A stretch of 5,384 nucleotides of DNA, from assembly GCA_021157485.1 (NCBI GenBank), contig JAGGWO010000208.1, forward strand, positions 1-5,384, given 5' to 3'. Of this stretch, positions 1-5,384 are shown piece after piece (position 1 is the first letter of the stretch; each line of letters starts with the position of its first letter). A program made the position numbers and the translations under genes. The notes under the pieces are model-generated. The model was given only the letters and a program-made list of their open reading frames with translations. It made no database searches and was not told the origin of the DNA. The DNA comes from Sulfurimonas sp. Lineage in GTDB: Bacteria > Campylobacterota > Campylobacteria > Campylobacterales > Sulfurimonadaceae.

Positions 1-1278
1 AAGATATCGGCTATTCATAGAGTAAGCGATACAACTCTTAAAATAGTGTTTGATAAACGTGATGATATATATTTTAACATGCAGCGCTCAAATTCGAGTA
101 TGTTTAAGTGTGACTCTTATCCGCGCTCAAAAGTTTACAATGCCCCCTTTGATGTCATCATCGCAAAACGTTTTAATCGCTCAAATATTTTAGGTGTTGA
201 GCTTCTAAATGATGACAAGATTATTCGTTTTAAAACTTCTATCGCTTCTGCATATAAACAAGAGATTACTTATCTGCAAATCGAGTTTACTGGTAAATAT
301 ACAAATGTAATTATTTTAGATGAGCAAAATATAGTTTTAGAAGCTCTTCGTCATGTTGATCTATTTTCATCATTTCGTGAGGTTAGAGTAGGGCAGAAAC
401 TTTTAGATGTTCCATTAGCTCCTTTTGTTGCGAAAGAATTTCCACTAGAGAATGTAGAAGAGTTTCTTTTTAGTGTTTATGAAAAAGAGCAGAGTAACAG
501 ACTAGACTCTCTTAAAACTCAGAAAATATCATTTTTAAATAAAAAGATAAAAAAACTTCAAAAACTCTACAATGCTTTAGATGATGAAGAGACTCTGGAG
601 AAAGAAGCACGTGAGAGTGAGCACTATGGTAATTTAGTTCTCTCAAATATTCATAATATTAAGCCTTATGCTACAAGCTTGGAGTTAGATGATTATGATG
701 GAAGTAGCGTAAAGATAGAGTTGCCAAAAACGTATCCCACTGCGTTTATGATTTCGGATATGTTTTTTTCCAAGAGTAAAAAAGCGAAACAGAGAGCGAA
801 ACATCTTCACATAGAAGAAGAATCACTGCGTTCTAAGATAGAGCATATTAAACTTTTTATTCATACTGTACAAACTGCTAAAGATACTTCAAAAATAGAA
901 CTGCTCTTTCCTAAAAGAGTACAAAACAAAAAAGTCAAAGTGAATGATTCTATTGAGATATTTTGGATAGAGGGTTATAAAGTTCAGTTAGGTAAAAATG
1001 AGAAAGGTAATGTAGAAGTTCTTCAAAACGCAAGAGCAAAAGATGTTTGGTTACATCTAAAAGATCAGCCCTCAACACATGTTCTCATTACAACTGACAA
1101 ACAAAACCTTCCTATGCATATTATTGAGAGTGCAGCAAGACTCTGTGTGGACTTTAGTACTTCTCAACAAGATAAGTTTTTGGTCGATTATACTCCACGA
1201 AGAGAAGTAACTATTCAAAGTGGTGCAAATGTGCTTTATAATAAGTACAAAACCATTGAGGTAGACACGAGAAATTAG
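1..1278 (+). CDS. NFACT family protein (RqcH/FbpA-like), 5'-truncated by window edge
   Basis: The frame is open from base 1, giving 425 visible residues. The GTG at 46 is an internal Val, because the codons before it continue a typical NFACT-N sequence (visible residues 1-15, KISAIHRVSDTTLKI). Domains in visible numbering: NFACT-N about 1-160, including EFTGKYTNVIILD near 95-107; a charged helical, coiled-coil-prone stretch about 160-290; and NFACT-R (DUF814) about 320-425, with QLGKN, then DVWLHLKD at 348-355 and STHVLI, ending VDYTPRREV...YKTIEV. Family knowledge: NFACT proteins such as RqcH bind obstructed large ribosomal subunits with peptidyl-tRNA and add C-terminal Ala tails; older annotations say fibronectin-binding. 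Aligned by eye, the Asp-Arg motif needed for tailing in Bacillus RqcH reads Asp-Lys (72-73) here. A 12-bp gap to the next gene suggests one transcript. The family call is firm; tailing activity is inferred. Confidence 0.93.
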   Translation, partial: KISAIHRVSDTTLKIVFDKRDDIYFNMQRSNSSMFKCDSYPRSKVYNAPFDVIIAKRFNRSNILGVELLNDDKIIRFKTSIASAYKQEITYLQIEFTGKYTNVIILDEQNIVLEALRHVDLFSSFREVRVGQKLLDVPLAPFVAKEFPLENVEEFLFSVYEKEQSNRLDSLKTQKISFLNKKIKKLQKLYNALDDEETLEKEARESEHYGNLVLSNIHNIKPYATSLELDDYDGSSVKIELPKTYPTAFMISDMFFSKSKKAKQRAKHLHIEEESLRSKIEHIKLFIHTVQTAKDTSKIELLFPKRVQNKKVKVNDSIEIFWIEGYKVQLGKNEKGNVEVLQNARAKDVWLHLKDQPSTHVLITTDKQNLPMHIIESAARLCVDFSTSQQDKFLVDYTPRREVTIQSGANVLYNKYKTIEVDTRN

Positions 1279-1290
1279 AAGGAGTTAAAG

Positions 1291-1593
1291 ATGGCGATAG
1301 GTCCTATTGGAAATGCTATATTTGTTAACCAGATGACAGCAAACGCTACTGCTTTGCAAAATGCTCATAATAATCGTGTTGACTTTCAAAATATGATAGC
1401 ACAAGCTGCTGCAAATGAGAAAGATGAAAAAGTTTTAGAGGTGCGTCCTGCGGAAGAGAATCAAGAAGTAGATCCAGATCGTGAACACCAACGTGATGAA
1501 ACAGATAGGGAGAACCAAAGAAGTGAAAAAAGAGACGATGAAGAAACAGAAGAAGAGATGCAGAGCAGGTACAAACTAGATATTAAAGTGTGA
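1291..1593 (+). CDS. Small highly charged conserved-position protein of unknown function (100 aa)
   Basis: I do not recognise a characterised family. The ATG has a strong AAGGAG Shine-Dalgarno at 1279-1284, six bases upstream, and starts 12 bp after the NFACT stop, so this is very likely a real translated gene. The N-terminal half (1-43) is Ala/Asn/Gln-rich and probably helical, beginning MAIGPIGNAIFVNQMT. It has no signal peptide or membrane segment. From residue 44 the protein becomes extremely rich in Glu, Asp, Arg, Gln and Lys, with two near-copies of a nonapeptide at 63-71 and 72-80 followed by an acidic run (82-89), likely a long charged helix or disordered tail. It contains no Cys or Trp. 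In C. jejuni, as I recall, a coiled-coil protein gene sits at the same place between the NFACT gene and cdsA, which suggests a conserved locus even if sequence drifts. Function unknown. Confidence 0.85.
   Translation: MAIGPIGNAIFVNQMTANATALQNAHNNRVDFQNMIAQAAANEKDEKVLEVRPAEENQEVDPDREHQRDETDRENQRSEKRDDEETEEEMQSRYKLDIKV
1477..1530 (+). repeat. Tandem nonapeptide-coding repeat (2 x 27 bp)
   Basis: Two adjacent 27-bp units encode DREHQRDET and DRENQRSEK, identical at six of nine positions (D,R,E,Q,R,E). The DNA copies differ at several codons (cgt versus agg for Arg), so the similarity is kept at the protein level rather than being a fresh duplication. It lies inside the small charged protein. 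Confidence 0.6.
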
Positions 1594-1598
1594 TAGGG

Positions 1599-1604
1599 TA
1601 TAAT
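1599..1604 (+). promoter_or_regulatory. Possible -10 element upstream of cdsA
   Basis: A perfect TATAAT preceded by GGG lies in the 41-bp gap before cdsA, and a second TATAAT occurs at 1615-1620. The first would start transcription near 1611 and leave a short leader containing the cdsA ribosome site. The second would start inside that site and is less likely. I see no -35 box, but Campylobacterota sigma-70 promoters often lack one. In AT-rich DNA such hexamers also arise by chance, so this is only a candidate internal operon promoter. Confidence 0.3.
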
Positions 1605-1634
1605 CTGCTTTTAATATAATATGCAGGAACTTTT

Positions 1635-2390
1635 ATGAGTATGTTCGAAAATAATAAAGAGAGAATTATAACAGGACTAGCTCTGTTGGCTGGTGTTCTT
1701 ATTGTAGGTCTTATAGATAATTTTTTTCTAATGTGGCTAGTCTTTGGTGGAATGTACCTATTAGCATTTAAAGAGGCAGTACTACTTTTTGAAGTTGAAA
1801 GAGACAATCTTTTACCTTATGCAGTTGGTATTTGGCTTCTAGCAGGAATCTATCCTTATGGTGATGACTTGTTTGTTTTAGCCGGTGTTGCATACGCTAG
1901 TGCTGTTGCGTTTAACAAAGAGATTGCATGGAAAGACTTTTTCCCATTTATCTATCCAACAGCTGGTATTCTTTTTATGTTTACAATGTACCAAGAGTAC
2001 GGTGTAGTATCTCTTCTTTGGTTAGTAGCAGTTGTTGCTCTTACTGATATTGGGGCTTATGCAGTTGGTAAAAGTGTTGGTAAAACTCCATTTTGCGAAA
2101 CAAGTCCAAACAAAACTATGGAGGGTGTTGTAGGCGGAATAACTGTTGCAACATTTGGTGGTATGTTTTTTGGTCTTCCTGTTGTTGACTTAGGTACTGC
2201 GTTTATCATCTCTTTTATGGTGGCTGTTAGTTCTATTTTTGGTGATTTGTTTGAGAGCTCACTCAAGCGTGCTGCAGGTGTAAAAGATAGTGGAGATATA
2301 CTTCCAGGTCACGGTGGAATCCTTGATAGAATAGATGGTTATCTATTTGGAGGAATCGTGATGCTTGTTCTTCTTAGAGGGTTGGTATAA
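1635..2390 (+). CDS. cdsA: Phosphatidate cytidylyltransferase (CDP-diacylglycerol synthase)
   Basis: CdsA converts phosphatidate and CTP to CDP-diacylglycerol and pyrophosphate in the inner membrane, the branch point for phosphatidylethanolamine, phosphatidylglycerol and cardiolipin. The 251-residue protein shows the complete CTP transferase signature near its C-terminus: SSLKRAAGVKDSGD (208-221) then PGHGGILDRID (224-234), with the expected K211-R212, K217-D218, H226-G-G and D231-R-x-D. An earlier conserved polar stretch, DIGAYAVGKSVGK (138-150) and SPNKTMEG (157-164), also fits. Most of the rest is hydrophobic, with roughly seven to eight membrane segments starting at about residue 11. It is shorter than the E. 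coli enzyme (about 285 aa), as is common in this phylum. The start ATG has AGGAA at 1625-1629. It ends 4 bp before the preferred dxr start, and cdsA next to dxr is a widespread bacterial pairing. Confidence 0.97.
   Translation: MSMFENNKERIITGLALLAGVLIVGLIDNFFLMWLVFGGMYLLAFKEAVLLFEVERDNLLPYAVGIWLLAGIYPYGDDLFVLAGVAYASAVAFNKEIAWKDFFPFIYPTAGILFMFTMYQEYGVVSLLWLVAVVALTDIGAYAVGKSVGKTPFCETSPNKTMEGVVGGITVATFGGMFFGLPVVDLGTAFIISFMVAVSSIFGDLFESSLKRAAGVKDSGDILPGHGGILDRIDGYLFGGIVMLVLLRGLV
2376..2381 (+). promoter_or_regulatory. Candidate ribosome binding site for dxr, inside the cdsA 3' end
   Basis: AGAGGG lies 13 bases before the TTG at 2395, a long spacing. A competing GGAGGA at 2349-2354 lies 10 bases before another in-frame TTG at 2365. 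The two sites make the dxr start ambiguous. Protein similarity favours 2395, because the longer form adds ten residues before the NADPH-binding strand that I recall as absent in the C. jejuni enzyme. Confidence 0.35.
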
Positions 2391-2394
2391 CTCT

Positions 2395-3465
2395 TTGATA
2401 CTTCTAGGCTCAACAGGCTCTATAGGTGTAAATACACTTATAGTAGCTAAAAAGTTTGGCATTGATGTTGAGGTGTTAGTTTGTGGTAGCAATATAAACC
2501 TTCTTAATGAGCAGATAAAAGAGCATAATCCCAAAACTGTAGTGATAGCAAACTCCCAAGATGTGTCAAAAGTAAATCATAGCTGCGTTTACTCAGGTCA
2601 AGAAGCAATTTTAAAAGTCATTGAGGACTCCCCAAGCGAGTTAGTTGTTAACGCTCTTGTAGGTTTCTTGGGACTTCGTCCAACGCTTAAAGCGATAGAG
2701 TGTGGCAAAAAAGTAGCTCTGGCAAATAAAGAATCACTTGTAGCTTGTGGTGCGTTTATAGATATCTCTAAAATACAACCTATTGACAGTGAACATTTTG
2801 GTCTCTGGTATCTTTTACAAGATAGACCTGTCTCAAAGATGATTATCACTGCAAGTGGTGGTGCGTTTCGTGATTGGGATATAAACAAACTTCAAAACGC
2901 AACTCTAGCAGATACGCAAAAACATCCAAACTGGTCAATGGGACAAAAGATTACTATAGATAGCGCAACTATGGTAAATAAGGTGTTTGAACTTTTAGAA
3001 GCAAGATGGCTTTTTGGAGAGGGTGAATATGACGCGATTATTGAAACGCAATCCCTCATCCATGCTCTTATAGATTTTAAAGATGGCTCAACTACGGCAC
3101 ATTTCGCACATGCGAGTATGCAACTCCCTATCGCTTACGCTCTTGATGAAAAGATGGATGAAAATATCTTAGGGCATGTTGATTTGCTTAAAGTCGGCTC
3201 TTTAAAGTTTCGTGAAATTACAACTGACAGATATCCTATTTGGAAGATAAAAGATTCTCTGATTCAAAATCCTGCTCGCGGTGTTGTTGTAAACGCAGCT
3301 AATGAAGTTGCAATCCAAAAATTTATAAATAAAGAGATAGGCTTTATGGATATTAGTAGAGTAATTATAGAAGCATATGAAAAATTTGATGAAGTACCTC
3401 ATAGTATCGATGATGTTTTTGCGATAGATAAAGAAGTAAGAAGTTTTTCAAGGAGTACTCTATGA
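2395..3465 (+). CDS. dxr: 1-deoxy-D-xylulose 5-phosphate reductoisomerase
   Basis: Dxr (IspC) is the cytosolic, NADPH- and divalent-metal-dependent enzyme converting DXP to 2-C-methyl-D-erythritol 4-phosphate, the committed step of the MEP isoprenoid pathway and the fosmidomycin target. With a TTG start at 2395 the protein is 356 residues and begins MILLGSTGSIG, placing the dinucleotide-binding loop at residues 5-11 as in other Campylobacterota enzymes I recall. Visible motifs: LANKESLV (109-116); PIDSEH (129-134) with metal ligands D131 and E133; ASGGAF (153-158); HPNWSMGQKITIDSATM (177-193); and NKVFE (195-199) with N195, K196 and the third metal ligand E199. All expected active-site residues are present. 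An in-frame TTG at 2365 would add ten residues and overlap cdsA by 26 bp; it is possible but less likely. No ATG or GTG start is available nearby. The stop overlaps the next gene by 4 bp. Confidence 0.96.
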   Translation: MILLGSTGSIGVNTLIVAKKFGIDVEVLVCGSNINLLNEQIKEHNPKTVVIANSQDVSKVNHSCVYSGQEAILKVIEDSPSELVVNALVGFLGLRPTLKAIECGKKVALANKESLVACGAFIDISKIQPIDSEHFGLWYLLQDRPVSKMIITASGGAFRDWDINKLQNATLADTQKHPNWSMGQKITIDSATMVNKVFELLEARWLFGEGEYDAIIETQSLIHALIDFKDGSTTAHFAHASMQLPIAYALDEKMDENILGHVDLLKVGSLKFREITTDRYPIWKIKDSLIQNPARGVVVNAANEVAIQKFINKEIGFMDISRVIIEAYEKFDEVPHSIDDVFAIDKEVRSFSRSTL

Positions 3466-4058
3466 TAAGTAGATTGGTTTCAAAACTAGCAAACCCTTTT
3501 AAATCAGAAGATGAAATTTGTGAGAGTGAAGAGAGAGCCATCAGTATTGTTGAAGATATAAAGGCAAATGATTCTGAATATGAGATGATAGATTTGGAGT
3601 CTATAGATCAAGAGATAAAAAATATTATCAGTGCTACACAAATTGATGGGAGTATAAGTCTAGAGATTATTGTAGATGATAGTTATGGACGTATTGATGT
3701 CTCTTCATCTATCTTGCAAGTGATTTTAGATCTTTTAAATAACTCACTTAGTGCGTTTGATGATGATTCTAATCGCAAAGAGATAAAGTTACAGTTTATG
3801 GCTAATGAGTATGGCTTAGAGATTGGGTGTTGCGATAATGCAAAAATTCAAAATAAAGCAGTAGAAGACAAAAGAAGAGATACTGGACTATTAGTATCAA
3901 GAGAAATCATTAAAACAATTTTTGATGGGAAAATGAATCCATGCTTAAGAGAGTACTCAAGAAGTGATATCTATCCAGCAGACAACAGTGGTAAAACCTG
4001 TTTCTACGTTGCCATCCCTTACTCAAATAAGTGTCTTTTAAAAGAGGGGTATGAATGA
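3462..4058 (+). CDS. Stand-alone degenerate histidine-kinase-type ATPase (HATPase_c/GHKL-like) protein
   Basis: This 198-residue protein resembles the C-terminal ATP-binding half of Campylobacterota sensor kinases. An N-box-like helix, [15 protein letters not shown], is at 85-99 (N93, N94). A G1-like CCDNA at 123-127 has lost the following glycines. A G2-like [19 protein letters not shown] is at 140-158, with one glycine where two or more are expected. A final strand, [11 protein letters not shown], is at 177-187. The segment between G1 and G2 is short and lacks a recognisable F box. Residues 1-40 are acidic and helical, perhaps a remnant of the dimerisation helix. The protein contains no histidine at all, so it cannot autophosphorylate on His, and it has no membrane segment or receiver domain. 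AAGGAG at 3450-3455 and 4-bp ATGA overlaps with dxr and tsaD indicate a translated operon member. The fold call is moderately sure; ATP binding and role are unknown. Confidence 0.7.
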   Translation: MISRLVSKLANPFKSEDEICESEERAISIVEDIKANDSEYEMIDLESIDQEIKNIISATQIDGSISLEIIVDDSYGRIDVSSSILQVILDLLNNSLSAFDDDSNRKEIKLQFMANEYGLEIGCCDNAKIQNKAVEDKRRDTGLLVSREIIKTIFDGKMNPCLREYSRSDIYPADNSGKTCFYVAIPYSNKCLLKEGYE

Positions 4059-5038
4059 TACTTAGCATAGAGAGTAGTTGTGATGATAGTGCTATTTCTA
4101 TAACAGAGATAGAGACAAATAAGCTTTTATTTCATAAAAAAATATCTCAAGAGTTAGAGCATAGTGTTTATGGTGGTGTAGTTCCTGAACTTGCAGCACG
4201 TCTTCATGCTGAGGCACTTCCTAAAATTTTACAAGAGTGTGAACCTTACTTTAAAGACTTAAAAGCAGTGGCTGTGACATCAACTCCTGGTTTGGCTGTT
4301 ACACTTGTCGAGGGTGTAACGATGGCTAAGGCTATTGCTGTTGCACTTAATATACCTATAATAGGTGTTAACCATTTAGTTGGACATATCTACTCTCTCT
4401 TTATAGAAAAAGATACAATCTTTCCTCTAACTGTACTTCTTGTTTCTGGCGGACATACTCAAGTGATGGAAGTAAAAAGTCTTACTGATATAAAAACAGT
4501 AGCTAAAAGTATGGATGATAGCTTTGGTGAGAGTTTTGATAAAGTTGCTAAAATGATAGGACTTGGTTATCCTGGTGGTCCACTTATTCAAGAGTTGGCA
4601 AAAGATGGTGATAGAAAAAAGCATAACTTTACTATTCCTCTTTCTCAGTCTCCACTAATTGCCTTTAGTTACTCAGGACTTAAAAACGCAGTAAGACTTG
4701 CCGTCCAAAAAGCTGATGGAGATGAAACGCAGTACAAAGATATAGCTGCTTCATTTGAACATATCGCTACTGCTCACCTCACTCAGAAACTAAAAAAGTA
4801 CTTTAAAAAGGTAAGACCAAAAACTTTTGCTATAGTTGGTGGAGCCAGTGCTAACCTTTATCTGCGCTCACAAATCCAAGAACTTTTAAAACCTCATGGG
4901 GCTTCTTTACTATTAAGTGAGCTTAAATACTGTTCTGATAATGCAGCTATGATAGGTAGAGTTGCTGTAGAGATGTATAAACAGGGTATGTTCAGTTCAA
5001 TAGAAGAGCTAGATATATCCCCTCGTAGCCAATTATAA
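4055..5038 (+). CDS. tsaD: tRNA N6-adenosine threonylcarbamoyltransferase
   Basis: TsaD (formerly Gcp/YgjD) transfers the threonylcarbamoyl group from TC-AMP to A37 of ANN-decoding tRNAs, working with TsaB and TsaE in the cytosol; neither partner is in this window. The 327-residue protein is close to the usual length of about 335-345 and shows the ASKHA fold in order: [10 protein letters not shown] (4-13), [14 protein letters not shown] (40-53), NHLVGH (106-111) with metal ligands H107 and H111, LLVSGGHTQ (128-136), [20 protein letters not shown] (156-175), [10 protein letters not shown] (204-213), VGGASAN (261-267) and [10 protein letters not shown] (292-301) with the third metal ligand D295. 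The usual acidic residue in the HxxGH segment is Val here, and I recall it varying in related species. The ATG lies in an ATGA overlap with the preceding gene, with GAGGGG at 4044-4049 as the ribosome site, implying translational coupling. Confidence 0.97.
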   Translation: MILSIESSCDDSAISITEIETNKLLFHKKISQELEHSVYGGVVPELAARLHAEALPKILQECEPYFKDLKAVAVTSTPGLAVTLVEGVTMAKAIAVALNIPIIGVNHLVGHIYSLFIEKDTIFPLTVLLVSGGHTQVMEVKSLTDIKTVAKSMDDSFGESFDKVAKMIGLGYPGGPLIQELAKDGDRKKHNFTIPLSQSPLIAFSYSGLKNAVRLAVQKADGDETQYKDIAASFEHIATAHLTQKLKKYFKKVRPKTFAIVGGASANLYLRSQIQELLKPHGASLLLSELKYCSDNAAMIGRVAVEMYKQGMFSSIEELDISPRSQL

Positions 5039-5041
5039 ACT

Positions 5042-5071
5042 TAAGTGAAACTTAGTCAGAATTAGTCATTT
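5042..5071 (+). repeat. Three phased 10-bp half-sites upstream of tpx (possible regulator site)
   Basis: TAAGT (5042-5046), TTAGT (5052-5056) and TTAGT (5062-5066) occur at exactly 10-bp intervals, one helical turn. The last two share the longer heptamer TTAGTCA. They lie just upstream of the predicted tpx promoter, where an activator of the winged-helix response regulator type, which binds direct repeats of this spacing, could sit. No regulator is identified. Confidence 0.4.
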
Positions 5072-5079
5072 TTTTAAAT

Positions 5080-5109
5080 AAGACAAAAATTATCCGATTT
5101 AAATATACT
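5080..5109 (+). promoter_or_regulatory. Probable sigma-70 promoter of tpx
   Basis: TATACT at 5104-5109 matches the -10 consensus at five of six positions, and AAGACA at 5080-5085 matches the -35 consensus at four of six, with an 18-bp spacer. A/T-rich tracts precede and fill it, as is usual for Campylobacterota promoters. Transcription would start near 5116 and give a leader of about 45 bases carrying the tpx ribosome site (AAGGAG at 5150-5155). It is the best candidate in the 122-bp gap after tsaD. Confidence 0.5.
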
Positions 5110-5120
5110 TCTATCAACAA

Positions 5121-5135
5121 AACGCATTAAGCGTT
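5121..5135 (+). repeat. Inverted repeat AACGC-N5-GCGTT in the tpx leader
   Basis: A perfect 5-bp inverted repeat with a 5-base spacer lies just after the predicted transcription start and 14 bases before the tpx ribosome site. It is the most G+C-rich patch in an otherwise very A/T-rich leader. It could be an operator for a dimeric repressor or a small RNA hairpin; it is too short to decide and could be chance. Confidence 0.35.
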
Positions 5136-5160
5136 AAAATTAAAAAACAAAGGAGCCAAA

Positions 5161-5384
5161 ATGGCAACTACAAAATTTAAAGGTACAGACGTAGAATTAT
5201 TAGGAAATGAAGTAAATGTTGGAGACAAAGCACCAGCAATTACTGTTGTAAATTCAGATGGTCTAGGTGACGTAACAGTTGGTGGAGCTTCAGGTAAAAA
5301 ACAACTTATCATCGTTGTTCCTTCTTTAGACACAGGTGTATGTGCTACTGAAACTCGTAACTTCAACGCTAAAGCTGCTAATCT
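5161..5384 (+). CDS. tpx: Thiol peroxidase (Tpx-type peroxiredoxin), 3'-truncated by window edge
   Basis: Tpx reduces hydrogen peroxide and organic hydroperoxides using thioredoxin as reductant; in Gram-negative bacteria it is a soluble antioxidant enzyme. The 74 complete codons visible begin MATTKFKG, followed by the typical GDKAPAITVVN region (21-31), the strand KKQLIIVVPSLDT (46-58) and the peroxidatic motif TGVCATETRNFN, with Thr58 and Cys61 at the spacing expected for the catalytic Thr-x-x-Cys. The peroxidatic Cys number matches the E. coli enzyme (C61). The resolving Cys expected near 95 and the catalytic Arg lie beyond the right edge, so the atypical 2-Cys mechanism cannot be checked here. 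The start has a strong AAGGAG five bases upstream. The 122-bp gap with its own promoter-like element suggests transcription separate from tsaD, perhaps in response to oxidative stress. Confidence 0.95.
   Translation, partial: MATTKFKGTDVELLGNEVNVGDKAPAITVVNSDGLGDVTVGGASGKKQLIIVVPSLDTGVCATETRNFNAKAAN

Noticed and set aside
46..48. GTG as the start of the NFACT gene
   Set aside because: The frame stays open to base 1 and the upstream codons encode expected NFACT-N sequence, so the gene begins outside the window.
2598..2888. Antisense open frame inside dxr
   Set aside because: It is fully contained opposite conserved dxr motifs and resembles no protein family; it is a shadow frame.
4051..4053. 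ATG four bases upstream of the tsaD start
   Set aside because: It is out of frame with tsaD; the ATG at 4055 gives the expected [11 protein letters not shown]-terminus.
3462..4058. Full sensor histidine kinase broken by a frameshift
   Set aside because: The upstream DNA is intact dxr, so no lost kinase N-terminus lies nearby; both ends fit operon overlaps, so this is a stand-alone gene rather than a locally broken one.
5039..5075. Rho-independent terminator after tsaD
   Set aside because: TAAGT-GAA-ACTTA (5042-5054) can form a 5-bp A/U-rich stem and a run of seven T follows at 5069-5075, but 14 bases separate them and there is no G+C-rich stem abutting the T-run.
5127..5366. Antisense open frame across the tpx start
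   Set aside because: It lies opposite the clearly recognisable tpx coding sequence, has no convincing ribosome site, and its composition is what a mirrored coding frame gives.

Overview
The window is AT-rich (roughly one third G+C) and reads almost wholly left to right. Gene order and protein style point to a Campylobacterota (epsilonproteobacterial) chromosome, most likely a Sulfurimonas-like organism. That placement is inferred from protein resemblance and from an order I recall in Campylobacter jejuni (NFACT protein, small coiled-coil protein, cdsA, dxr, one further gene, tsaD). No database search was run.

Layout: 1-1278 is the 3' part of an NFACT/RqcH-like gene; its reading frame is open to the left edge, so the true start lies outside the window. 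1291-1593 encodes a 100-residue charged protein of unknown function. 1635-2390 is cdsA (CDP-diacylglycerol synthesis) and 2395-3465 is dxr (MEP isoprenoid pathway), the latter probably starting at a TTG. 3462-4058 encodes a stand-alone, histidine-free, degenerate histidine-kinase-type ATPase domain. 4055-5038 is tsaD (tRNA t6A synthesis). A 122-bp regulatory-looking gap follows (three phased half-sites, a promoter-like pair and a small inverted repeat), then the 5' part of tpx (thiol peroxidase), cut by the right edge.

The first six genes lie 41 bp or less apart or overlap, and dxr/ATPase and ATPase/tsaD share 4-bp ATGA overlaps. They probably form one operon joining core functions: ribosome-associated quality control, phospholipid and isoprenoid precursor synthesis, and tRNA modification. 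tpx probably has its own promoter.

Most of the window is ordinary housekeeping DNA. There are no RNA genes, mobile elements or CRISPR arrays that I can support. The points that merit a second look are the ATPase-like protein between dxr and tsaD, the small charged protein with nonapeptide repeats, and the tpx upstream region.
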